A stretch of DNA of 5,812 nucleotides from an uncultured Collinsella sp. (lineage in GTDB: Bacteria > Actinomycetota > Coriobacteriia > Coriobacteriales > Coriobacteriaceae): the NCBI GenBank assembly GCA_900550595.1, contig URTB01000095.1, forward strand, positions 1-5,812. Reading direction: 5' to 3'. A program made the translations under genes and the position numbers. Under the pieces are notes generated by a model. It had not been told where the DNA came from. It saw nothing but the letters and a program-made list of their open reading frames with translations, and searched no databases. Positions within the stretch are counted from its first letter, which is position 1. Each line of letters begins with the position of its first letter. Below are positions 1-5,755 of this stretch, one piece after another.

Positions 1-341
1 ATGGCGTTGAAGTGCTTGTCATTGAGCCTGCGCTGGCGAGAGCGCTGAGGCACCTTGGTCTTTACGCGTCGACGCGGTGGACGGCCACGACGCTCAAGCT
101 CTGCCCTCAGCTTACGCAGACAGCTCGCACGATTCTGAAACTGACTACGGCTCTCGCGCGCCGTCACGACAATCCCCGTGGGCCCATGTTTCATACGCAC
201 CGCCGAGTCCGTCGTGTTGACGCCTTGTCCGCCCGGACCCGTCGCGCGAAACACCTGCACCTCGCAATCGCGCGCCAACTCCTCGGCCGACATCTCGGCA
301 TAGCGCGCATACTCGCGCCATCCCATCTTATTCTCATCCAT
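1..341 (-). CDS. Release-factor-like protein with GGQ domain (ArfB/RF1-type), C-terminus outside window
   Basis: This is a partial gene: 113 codons are read from ATG at 341 and run off the left edge without a stop. Residues 35-42 read GPGGQGVN, the peptidyl-tRNA hydrolysis loop of class I release factors; the GGQ is residues 37-39. The following VNTTDSAVR and PTGIVV segments are closer to RF1/RF2 than to typical ArfB. After about residue 85 the chain becomes a basic tail (RRRVKTK, RSRQRRL), as in ArfB/YaeJ and mitochondrial C12orf65, where the tail enters the mRNA channel. With only about 30 residues before the GGQ region, the codon-recognition domains of a true RF are absent. A role freeing stalled ribosomes is therefore inferred. 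The start is set by a strong AGGGGAGG Shine-Dalgarno about 7 nt upstream. One oddity is that the usual His after GGQ (GGQHVN) is Gly. The gene lies downstream of xpt, behind a palindrome that may terminate transcription. Confidence 0.85.
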   Translation of the reverse strand, partial: MDENKMGWREYARYAEMSAEELARDCEVQVFRATGPGGQGVNTTDSAVRMKHGPTGIVVTARESRSQFQNRASCLRKLRAELERRGRPPRRRVKTKVPQRSRQRRLNDKHFNA

Positions 342-361
342 ATCAACACCTCCCCTCATAC

Positions 362-397
362 AAAAAATGTGACAAAGGGACGGTCCCTTTGTCACAT
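362..397 (-). repeat. Perfect palindrome plus T-run: probable xpt terminator and candidate dispersed repeat
   Basis: Positions 367-381 and 383-397 are perfect inverted repeats of 15 bp around a single central base (382). The core arm is TGTGACAAAGGGAC. Read on the minus strand, the hairpin is followed directly by six T (367-362), which is the layout of a Rho-independent terminator 28 nt after the xpt stop codon. As RNA the innermost pairs must open to leave a loop of at least 3 nt. Such exact symmetry is more than a terminator needs. I recall similar GACAAAGGGAC palindromes scattered through Collinsella-type genomes, so this may be a copy of an interspersed repeat. That part rests on memory. 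Confidence 0.75.
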
Positions 398-424
398 CGC
401 ATACCAATCGCTTGTGTTGCGCGC

Positions 425-1003
425 TTAGGCGAAGGTAATCTCGCCGGTCTCGCAGTCCATATCGGCGATACGGGCCAGGCTCTCAACGCGGAAGCCGCGC
501 TCGCGGAGCTTATCGCCACCGCCCTGGAAGCCCTTCTCCACTGCAATGCCAATACCGGACACCTCGGCACCCGCAGCCTCGCAGATCTTGATAAGACCCT
601 CGAGCGCGCAGCCGTTGGCCAAGAAGTCGTCGATGATAAGGACCTTGTCGCCCTCGGACAGGAAACGCTTACCAACGATGACCGGGTACTCCTTCTGTTT
701 GGTAAAGGAGTAGATAGTCGTGGCATACTGCTCGCCGTCGAGGTTAATGGACTGCGCCTTCTTTGCAAAGACTACCGGCACGCCGCCAAAATGCTGGGCT
801 GCAATGCAAGCCATACCAATGCCCGAAGCCTCGATCGTCAGGATCTTGTTGATCTCGACGCCCTCGAACAGACGGGCCCACTCGGCGCCCATGTGGTCGA
901 ACAGCTCAACATCGCATTGGTGGTTGAGGAAGGCATCAACCTTAAGGACGTTACCGGCCTTTACGATGCCGTCATGGCGAATACGATCCTCAAGCTCCTG
1001 CAT
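425..1003 (-). CDS. xpt: Xanthine phosphoribosyltransferase
   Basis: The 192-residue product transfers phosphoribosyl from PRPP to xanthine to give XMP (purine salvage, EC 2.4.2.22) and should be a soluble dimeric cytosolic enzyme. It matches Bacillus subtilis Xpt along its whole length. Visible signatures are KVDAFLNHQ at 21-29, TIEASGI at 56-62, PVVFAKK at 76-82, YSFTKQ at 98-103, the PRPP-binding loop [11 protein letters not shown] at 121-131, and EKGFQ at 156-160 followed by RVESLARI near 172-179. The length agrees with the family (about 190-195). The ATG at 1003 has AAGGGG 7 nt upstream. No purine riboswitch, the usual control of xpt in Firmicutes, is recognisable in the 159-nt leader region, and no pbuX-type xanthine permease is adjacent. 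The MFS gene upstream is of a drug-export type. No odd features are seen in the coding sequence. Confidence 0.96.
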   Translation of the reverse strand: MQELEDRIRHDGIVKAGNVLKVDAFLNHQCDVELFDHMGAEWARLFEGVEINKILTIEASGIGMACIAAQHFGGVPVVFAKKAQSINLDGEQYATTIYSFTKQKEYPVIVGKRFLSEGDKVLIIDDFLANGCALEGLIKICEAAGAEVSGIGIAVEKGFQGGGDKLRERGFRVESLARIADMDCETGEITFA

Positions 1004-1018
1004 GGCGCAACCCCTTCT

Positions 1019-1063
1019 CGCGGCAAGATACCGCGCGATTAATAAACGTTGTTCGATAGTCTA
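1019..1063 (-). promoter_or_regulatory. Possible xpt -10 and leader hairpin (weak)
   Basis: The 159-bp gap between the MFS stop and xpt has no terminator that I can see. On the minus strand a -10-like TAGACT lies at 1063-1058, but I find no convincing -35 at 16-18 bp spacing. A small hairpin (arms 1019-1023 and 1031-1035, CGCGG/CCGCG) sits just 2 nt upstream of the xpt Shine-Dalgarno and could affect ribosome access. Read-through from the MFS gene is an equally good explanation for xpt expression. Confidence 0.22.
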
Positions 1064-1162
1064 CCACGGACCGACCCCCGCCCGCCCCACAAGCCGCATC
1101 GCACCATAAAGCCGCAAGACCAGTAGATAGGCCCGATTCGTGGCAGGCAGCCTCTCAACACG

Positions 1163-2467
1163 CTAATGGCGGGCGCGCATCTTCACCAAACGCACCATGG
1201 CGAGCGCAAAGCCCACAGCGGCCACAGCCATGAGCACGTAGAACACCGAGCGAAAGCCGAATAGGAATACATCCGGACGGCCTGCAACGATACTGGTTAC
1301 GGCCTCGCCCATCGCCACGCTCATCTGCCCGTACAGGACATGCGACGCCGCCGTAATGCCCACTGCCATACCCGCATAGCGCGCCAGGCTACCCAGGCTG
1401 CCAGCAAAGCCGAGCGCTTCGCGCGGAGCCGAACCCATATACAGCGAGTTATTGGGGCTCTGGAAAATCGACGTTCCGCACGACATAAACGCGGCACAGC
1501 ACACGATCACAGGGATAGAAGAGTGCTCATCGAGCGTGCTTACTGCAAAGAGACCGCATACGTACACGCCCAGGCCGACCGCCGTGGGACCCTCGCAGCC
1601 AACACGGTCCGAAACCGTACCCGAAAGCGGGCCGATAAAGGCATTCACCATCGGCAGCGCCAAAAAGAGCAATCCGGAAATGTCGGAACCAAAGCCGTGG
1701 GCGTCCTGAAAATAGAACGGCAGGATAAACTCGGATGCGCCAATACCAACAAACACGATGAGCATGCAAACAAGGTTGATGGTGAAGGCCGAATTTGCGA
1801 AGCAGCGACGAGTAGCCTCAATCAGGGACATAGGGCGCTCGCCGGCCTCTGGCCTAACATGCGGCAGCGTGTAGAGCCCCACGATAAACGAGATGACGCC
1901 GATGGGCAGGTTGATGAGGAAGATGCTCTCCCAGGGAAAGCTTGCCACCAGCATGCCGCCGAGCACGGGGCCACACATCATGCCGAGGGCCACAAAGGTC
2001 GCGAGAATACCCATGGCACGACCTCGTTCGCGCGCCGGAAACGATTCGGTGATGATACCCATATTGTTAGCCATGGCCGCCGCGCAACCGACGCCCTGAA
2101 CAATGCGTGCCAGGATAAGGACCTCGAGCGAGGCCGAAAGGCCGCACAGCAGCGACCCAACCGAAAAGACGATGACGCCCAGCTGGAACACATTCACCTT
2201 GCCGCGCACGTCGCCCAGACGGCCAAACGGCAACATAGCCACGCATGTCGCAAGCAGGTACACCGAGCTTACCAGCTGAATGCGATCGAGGCCCACGCCC
2301 AGCTCCTTTTGCATCACGGGCAGTGCCACGGTCACGACGGTCGAATCCAGACACACCATAAACGTCATGATGAGCACGGTAAATAGAATCGCCCATTTGT
2401 TCTTGCCATGGGTGTCGCCCTCTAGGGCAATATGCTCGCGGCGCAGCTGCTCTGCGGTTTTCTCCAT
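1163..2467 (-). CDS. MFS transporter, DHA2/EmrB-QacA type, 12 predicted helices
   Basis: This is an inner-membrane secondary transporter of about 434 residues, probably a proton-coupled exporter of drugs or small metabolites; the substrate cannot be read from the sequence. Diagnostic DHA motifs are LDSTVVTVALP at about 40-50 (motif D1), GRLGDVRGK at 82-90 (motif A), RIVQGVG at about 121-127 (motif B), GPVLGG at 166-171 (motif C) and WESIFLINLPIG at 179-190. Hydrophobicity suggests six helices before residue 202 and six after about 228. Their linker (HVRPEAGERPMSLIEATRRCF) is short and polar, lacking the two extra helices of 14-helix EmrB/QacA proteins. The start is ambiguous: ATG at 2473 abuts the AAAGGA Shine-Dalgarno, while ATG at 2467 has 5 nt spacing, so 2467 is preferred. 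An intrinsic terminator ends only about 25 nt upstream, and no separate promoter was found. Confidence 0.92.
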   Translation of the reverse strand: MEKTAEQLRREHIALEGDTHGKNKWAILFTVLIMTFMVCLDSTVVTVALPVMQKELGVGLDRIQLVSSVYLLATCVAMLPFGRLGDVRGKVNVFQLGVIVFSVGSLLCGLSASLEVLILARIVQGVGCAAAMANNMGIITESFPARERGRAMGILATFVALGMMCGPVLGGMLVASFPWESIFLINLPIGVISFIVGLYTLPHVRPEAGERPMSLIEATRRCFANSAFTINLVCMLIVFVGIGASEFILPFYFQDAHGFGSDISGLLFLALPMVNAFIGPLSGTVSDRVGCEGPTAVGLGVYVCGLFAVSTLDEHSSIPVIVCCAAFMSCGTSIFQSPNNSLYMGSAPREALGFAGSLGSLARYAGMAVGITAASHVLYGQMSVAMGEAVTSIVAGRPDVFLFGFRSVFYVLMAVAAVGFALAMVRLVKMRARH

Positions 2468-2493
2468 ATCCATCCTTTCGAGTGGCCCAACGC

Positions 2494-2540
2494 AAAAAAC
2501 GGGGCCCCAATCGCCTGCGAACAGTCGCGATTGGGGTCCC
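2494..2540 (-). terminator. Strong intrinsic terminator of metY, UUCG-capped
   Basis: Arms 2501-2514 and 2527-2540 pair over 14 bp with one G·U. Inside them a CUG/CAG stem closes a UUCG tetraloop (minus-strand sense), with a two-base GA bulge on one side. On the minus strand the hairpin is followed by GTTTTTTG (2500-2493). It lies 68 nt after the metY stop and just ahead of the MFS start, so it should end the metY transcript. Confidence 0.9.
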
Positions 2541-2608
2541 GCCTACGGAATCGGAACGAAAGGTCTCCGAAGCTTTCTGCCAGCATCGGCACCTTGTACG
2601 GAGCTAGC

Positions 2609-3892
2609 CTAGCACTGCTCGAGCGCCTGCTCAAGGTCGGCAATCAGATCGGCCGTGTCCTCGAGGCCGCACGACAGACGCACCATATCGGCGGAGATGC
2701 CACAGGCGATGAGCTCCTCGTCGTTCATCTGGCGATGGGTAGCGTTTGCCGGATGCAAGCAGCAAGTACGCGCATCGGCCACGTGCGTAGCGATCTGGGC
2801 GAGCTTAAGGCTCTTCATAAAGGTCTCGGCCGACGCGCGACCACCGTTAAAGCCAAAGCTCACGACGCCGCAGGTACCGTTAGGCATGTACTTCTGAGCC
2901 AGGTCATAGTACTTGTCGCCCTCCAGGCCCGGATAGCTCACGAAGCGCACCTTGGGATGGTTCTGCAGGAACTTGGCAACGGACAGGCCGTTCTCGCAAT
3001 GACGCGGCATGCGCACATGGAGGCTCTCGAGCGAGCTGTTCAGGAAGAACGCCGCCTGCGGGTTCTGCATGGGGCCGAGGTCGCGCATGAGCTGAGCGGT
3101 TGCCTTGGTAATAAAGGCACCCTCGCGACCGAACTTCTCGGCATACGTCACGCCGTGGTAGCTCTCGTCGGGCGTGGTGAGACCCGGGAACTTGTCTGCA
3201 TGGGCCATCCAGTCAAACTGGCCGTGGTCGACGATCACGCCGCCCAGGTAGGCAGCATGTCCATCCATGTACTTGGTGGTGGAGTGCGTAACGATGTCGG
3301 CGCCCCACTCAAAGGGACGGCACATCACGGGCGTCGGGAAGGTGTTGTCGACCATCAGCGGCACGCCGTGGCCATGCGCGGCCTTGGCAAAGCGCTCAAT
3401 ATCGAGCACGGCAAGGGCGGGGTTGGCGATCGTCTCGCCAAAGACGAGCTTGGTATTGGGCTGGAAGGCTGCCTCCAGCTCCTCATCGGTGCAGTCGGGG
3501 GCAACGAACGTGCACGTCAGACCCATACGACCCATGGTGTGGGCGAGCAAATTGTACGTGCCGCCATAGATGGCAGAACTCGCGACCACGTGATCGCCGG
3601 CACCGGCAACGTTAAAGATCGCAAGGAAGTTCGCGGCCATGCCCGAGCTCGTGAGCATCGCAGCGGTGCCGCCCTCCATCTCGCAGATCTTGGCGGCAAC
3701 CAGATCACACGTGGGGTTCTGCAGACGGCTGTAGAAGTAGCCCGACTCCTCTAGGTCAAACAGCTTGCCCATGTGCTCGGACGTGTCGTACTTCCACGTG
3801 GTGGACTGGTAGATGGGCACCTGGCGCGGCTCGGCATCTCCCGGGTGATAGCCGCCCTGAACACATGTGGTACCGATAGTCTGCTCGCTCAT
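2609..3892 (-). CDS. metY: O-acetylhomoserine sulfhydrylase (MetY-like), PLP-dependent Cys/Met metabolism enzyme
   Basis: This 427-residue cytosolic PLP enzyme probably makes homocysteine from O-acetylhomoserine and sulfide (EC 2.5.1.49), the direct sulfhydrylation step of methionine synthesis. Order of signatures: PIYQSTTW at 26-33, YSRLQNPT at 54-61, LTSSGMAA at 80-87, YGGTYN at 109-114, VDNTF at 181-185 (the Asp contacts the pyridine nitrogen), STTKY at 204-208 with the PLP Schiff-base Lys207, and SCGLED near 409-414. Length and order fit the MetY/CysD branch. YGGT stands where methionine gamma-lyases normally have YGCT with a functional Cys, which argues against a lyase. Cystathionine gamma-synthase-type activity cannot be fully excluded. 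The ATG at 3892 has AGGGAG 7 nt upstream. No SAM riboswitch or T-box is visible; a promoter lies about 40 bp upstream and a strong terminator follows the gene. Confidence 0.92.
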   Translation of the reverse strand: MSEQTIGTTCVQGGYHPGDAEPRQVPIYQSTTWKYDTSEHMGKLFDLEESGYFYSRLQNPTCDLVAAKICEMEGGTAAMLTSSGMAANFLAIFNVAGAGDHVVASSAIYGGTYNLLAHTMGRMGLTCTFVAPDCTDEELEAAFQPNTKLVFGETIANPALAVLDIERFAKAAHGHGVPLMVDNTFPTPVMCRPFEWGADIVTHSTTKYMDGHAAYLGGVIVDHGQFDWMAHADKFPGLTTPDESYHGVTYAEKFGREGAFITKATAQLMRDLGPMQNPQAAFFLNSSLESLHVRMPRHCENGLSVAKFLQNHPKVRFVSYPGLEGDKYYDLAQKYMPNGTCGVVSFGFNGGRASAETFMKSLKLAQIATHVADARTCCLHPANATHRQMNDEELIACGISADMVRLSCGLEDTADLIADLEQALEQC

Positions 3893-3930
3893 ATCTTGCT
3901 CCCTTGCCTGGGTTACGTTTTATTCGGTTC

Positions 3931-3959
3931 ACGATACCGCTACCCCGCAGCCCTCTCAA
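3931..3959 (-). promoter_or_regulatory. Candidate sigma-70 promoter of metY
   Basis: On the minus strand TTGAGA (3959-3954) and TATCGT (3936-3931) are separated by exactly 17 bp, matching the -35 and -10 consensus at 5/6 and 4/6 positions. Transcription would begin near 3924, giving a 5' leader of only about 30 nt before the metY ATG. That leader is too short for a SAM riboswitch or T-box, so any methionine control would have to act through a DNA-binding protein. Confidence 0.45.
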
Positions 3960-3980
3960 CCCATCCCCAAGGTAGGTTAT

Positions 3981-4018
3981 TGGACAAATCGATCAGGGTA
4001 TTTATCTCAAGCCTTGGG
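3981..4018 (+). promoter_or_regulatory. Weak plus-strand promoter candidate with adjacent dyad
   Basis: TGGACA at 3981-3986 resembles a -35 (5/6), followed 16 bp later by TATCTC at 4003-4008 (3/6 to the -10); TATTTA at 3999-4004 is another possible -10 without a good -35. An imperfect dyad, CTCAAG-C-CTTGGG (4006-4018, one G·T), overlaps the putative start and could be an operator. The region must contain the promoter for the plus-strand gene at 4122, but this assignment is tentative. Confidence 0.22.
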
Positions 4019-4049
4019 CATTTGCTCGATAGAGAAAAATGAGGCATAC

Positions 4050-4100
4050 ATGAAGCTCTCGATGATTACATGCACCGTCACGGGTACCATAGGCGAGTAA
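4050..4100 (+). CDS. Possible 16-codon leader ORF
   Basis: An ATG at 4050 is preceded by GAGG with 5-nt spacing and encodes MKLSMITCTVTGTIGE before a TAA at 4098-4100, which lies 21 nt upstream of the next gene's ATG. The peptide has one Cys and four Thr, no signal sequence, and no family I recognise. It could be a translated leader coupled to or regulating the cysteine-rich protein gene, a remnant of a longer frame (the frame is open upstream to 3867), or chance. The only positive evidence is the good ribosome binding site and the position. Confidence 0.3.
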   Translation: MKLSMITCTVTGTIGE

Positions 4101-4121
4101 ACCGTAACCAAGGAGACAACG

Positions 4122-4568
4122 ATGAAGCAAATCGATATCGCCCAGCTCGACACCGCGGCCTGCCAGACTCAGGCCGCCGAATACCACGCCCGCGGCTTTA
4201 ACTGCGCCCAGGCCGTCGCCTGCACGCTCGCGCCCGCCGTCGGACTCGATCCCCAGACCGCCTTTACCCTCACCGAGGGCTTTGGCGCCGGCATGGGCGG
4301 CATGACCGAAACCTGCGGCGCCATCTCGGGCGCCGTGGCCATCATGGGCTTTGTAATGAGCGATGGCATGGAAAACCCCAAGACCAAGGGCCAGACTTAC
4401 AAGCTGTCGCGCGAAATCGCCAAGCGTTTTGGCAAGAAGAACACGACGACTGTCTGCGGCACGCTCAAGGGCATCGGATCGGACAAGGGTCCGCTCCGCA
4501 GCTGCCCCGGCTGCATCGACGATGCCGTAGAGATCGCCTGCGATGTGCTAAAGCAGCTCGCCGAGTAA
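4122..4568 (+). CDS. C_GCAxxG_C_C family cysteine-rich probable redox protein
   Basis: The 148-residue soluble protein carries the spaced cysteine signature of this family: Cys28 in FNCAQAV, the glycine-rich GFGAGMGGM at 53-61 followed by Cys65 in ETCGAISGA, Cys112 in VCGTLKG, and a C-P-G-C pair at 128/131. Cys14, Cys34 and Cys140 are additional. The family is described as probable redox or metal-binding, often in anaerobes, and its biochemical function is not established. The conserved cysteines suggest Fe-S or metal binding or thiol chemistry, which is inference. There are no membrane segments or signal peptide. Translation starts at ATG 4122 behind AAGGAG with 6-nt spacing. It is the only clear plus-strand gene, divergent from metY and convergent with yigZ. 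Its nearness to metY gives at most a loose link to sulfur metabolism. Confidence 0.9.
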   Translation: MKQIDIAQLDTAACQTQAAEYHARGFNCAQAVACTLAPAVGLDPQTAFTLTEGFGAGMGGMTETCGAISGAVAIMGFVMSDGMENPKTKGQTYKLSREIAKRFGKKNTTTVCGTLKGIGSDKGPLRSCPGCIDDAVEIACDVLKQLAE

Positions 4569-4584
4569 ACGGCGGCAATATAAA

Positions 4585-4633
4585 ACGACGGCCGGCACGC
4601 TTGGGATACTTCCAAAAGCACGCCGGCCGTCGT
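4585..4633. terminator. Bidirectional hairpin terminator between convergent genes
   Basis: Perfect 12-bp GC-rich arms (4585-4596 and 4622-4633, ACGACGGCCGGC) enclose a 25-nt centre that can pair further (GCTTGG with CC-AA-AAGC). It begins 17 bp after the plus-strand gene's stop and ends 2 bp before the yigZ stop codon. On the minus strand the stem runs into TTTTATATT, giving a modest U-tract; on the plus strand the following bases are CGTTAG, so termination there would be weaker. It plausibly serves both genes. Confidence 0.75.
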
Positions 4634-4635
4634 CG

Positions 4636-5271
4636 TTAGAACTCCGCAAATTCGGGAGCGCCGACCTCAATCTCCTCGCGCCCCGCCATAAGCTCGCGCA
4701 TCTTAGCGCAAAACGGCTCCTGCTCCCCCGCCTTAAACACCAAGTGAAGTGTCACGGCATCCGCGTAATCGGTATCCGAAACCTTGGCACCCAAATCCTG
4801 CGCCAAACGAAGCACCTGCTCATACTGCGGATAGGCCACATGCACGTCTACCGGCACGACACTCGTCATCTCAACGACCCGCCCGGCCTCCTGAGCCGCG
4901 GCCACCGCCGCCTGCGTCGCCGCGGTATAGGCGCGCACCAAGCCACCAGGCCCCAACAGCGTGCCGCCAAAATAGCGCGTCACCACGCAGCAAACATTTT
5001 TGAGCCCTGCGCCGCGCAACACCTCGAGCGTCGGCATCCCGCTCGTGCGGCTCGGCTCACCGTCATCGCTCTGACGCTCACGTCCATCGACCAAAATCCA
5101 CGCGGGAACATTGTGTCGAGCGTCGTAATGACGTTTGCGAACTGTCTCGATAAAGGCATTCGCCTCATCCTCGGACTCAATATGGACCAGCTGGGCAATA
5201 AACCGGCTCTTGCGGTCCACAAACTCGCCCGAAGCCTCAATATTCGATTGCAGAGTGAAATAGCTGTCCAA
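4636..5271 (-). CDS. yigZ: YigZ / IMPACT family protein
   Basis: The product is about 211 residues, the usual YigZ length, with an N-terminal UPF0029/IMPACT domain and a C-terminal DUF1949-like ferredoxin-fold domain (from about 137). Signatures are RKSRFIA at 20-26, DARHNVPAWIL at 50-60, SDDGEPSRTSGMP at 68-80, VVTRYFGG at 96-103 and GPGGLVRAY at 107-115. Eukaryotic IMPACT regulates Gcn2. The bacterial role is unclear; nucleic-acid or ribosome binding has been suggested, and some members are annotated as peptidases without firm support. There is no ATG start. Tandem TTG codons lie at 5274 and 5271; the GAGG core (5282-5279) gives 4-nt spacing to the first and 7-nt to the second, so 5271 is preferred. 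It lies just downstream of rnpB on the same strand and has its own candidate promoter. Confidence 0.94.
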   Translation of the reverse strand: MDSYFTLQSNIEASGEFVDRKSRFIAQLVHIESEDEANAFIETVRKRHYDARHNVPAWILVDGRERQSDDGEPSRTSGMPTLEVLRGAGLKNVCCVVTRYFGGTLLGPGGLVRAYTAATQAAVAAAQEAGRVVEMTSVVPVDVHVAYPQYEQVLRLAQDLGAKVSDTDYADAVTLHLVFKAGEQEPFCAKMRELMAGREEIEVGAPEFAEF

Positions 5272-5314
5272 CAAAGCCCCTCAACAAAATAAAGCGCAGC
5301 AACAAACAGCCTCA

Positions 5315-5345
5315 ATAATACGGCAAAGGCCGTACCGATTGTCAG
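5315..5345 (-). promoter_or_regulatory. Candidate yigZ promoter with dyad in a 19-bp spacer
   Basis: On the minus strand CTGACA (5345-5340, 5/6) and TATTAT (5320-5315, 5/6) flank a 19-bp spacer, longer than the optimum. Inside it lies a perfect dyad, TACGGC-N4-GCCGTA (5319-5334), overlapping the -10. A long spacer with a central dyad is the layout of MerR-type operators, though the dyad is off-centre by about 3 bp. A second possible promoter, TTGAGG-N16-TTTATT, lies slightly downstream. Confidence 0.4.
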
Positions 5346-5356
5346 GGTAACAAAAA

Positions 5357-5720
5357 TGCCAAGTGGGCCTATAAGCCGGGTTCTGTCGTGAACGGTCATT
5401 TATCTTGTATGCACGTTACCGTGCAGCTCCACGCACGCTACCCGAACGCGGACCGGGCCGGCCCATAGCGTTCCTATTCGCGCTTGCTCCGGATGGGGCT
5501 TGCCAAGCCGCCGTGTTACCACGACGCTGGTGGTCTCTTACACCACCGTTTCAGCTTTTCCCTTTACGCCTTGCGGCGCAGGTGGGAGTCTTCTTTTCTG
5601 CGGCGCTTTCCGTCGGATCACTCCGCCCGGCCGTTAGCCGGCATCCCGCCCTCTGGAGCCCGGACTTTCCTCACGCGTGCTGCAAGCAGCACATCGCGCG
5701 ACCGTCTGGCCCACTCAGCA
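5357..5720 (-). ncRNA. rnpB: RNase P RNA (bacterial class A)
   Basis: This is the catalytic RNA of RNase P, which removes the 5' leader from precursor tRNAs. Conserved blocks appear in the correct order on the minus strand: GAGGAAAGTCCGGGCTCC (5672-5655), the GCTGAAACGGTGGTGTAAGAG region with its closing ACCACC (5555-5529), the CCGGAGCAAG block (near 5493-5484), and the 3' ACAGAACCCGGCTTATAGG (5386-5368). Ends were set by helix P1: 5720-5708 pairs with 5369-5357, including two wobbles. The resulting length of about 364 nt suits class A. P1 is followed by five T (5356-5352), which may form the terminator. The promoter's predicted start coincides with the P1 5' end. Open frames on either strand here are by-products of the RNA gene's high GC content. 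Confidence 0.97.
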
Positions 5721-5727
5721 GTGCAAG

Positions 5728-5755
5728 AGTGTAGCACACCGTTGCCGCAGGCAAT
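5728..5755 (-). promoter_or_regulatory. Promoter of rnpB
   Basis: TACACT (5733-5728) lies 7 nt before the predicted rnpB 5' end at 5720. It carries an extended -10 TGC directly upstream, which can offset the poor -35 (TTGCCT at 15-bp or ATTGCC at 16-bp spacing). An 8-bp inverted repeat with a 3-nt loop (5739-5746 / 5750-5757, one G·T) covers the -35 region; whether it binds anything is unknown. Confidence 0.5.

Noticed and set aside
12..428. 138-codon plus-strand open frame
   Set aside because: It lies opposite the release-factor-like gene, whose GGQ motif and strong RBS settle the coding strand.
389..1042. 217-codon plus-strand open frame
   Set aside because: It is antisense to xpt, begins inside the palindrome and shows no family features.
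1340..2386. 348-codon plus-strand open frame
   Set aside because: It is antisense to the MFS gene. The translation is rich in His, Arg and Gln, typical of the complement of membrane-protein codons.
2432..3754. 440-codon plus-strand open frame
   Set aside because: It is entirely opposite metY and the terminator, its product has no recognisable motif, and the opposite frame matches a known family end to end. Long antisense frames are expected in GC-rich codons.
3893..4121. Riboswitch (SAM, T-box or other) in the metY divergent region
   Set aside because: The likely metY leader is only about 30 nt, and no conserved riboswitch core is recognisable on either strand.
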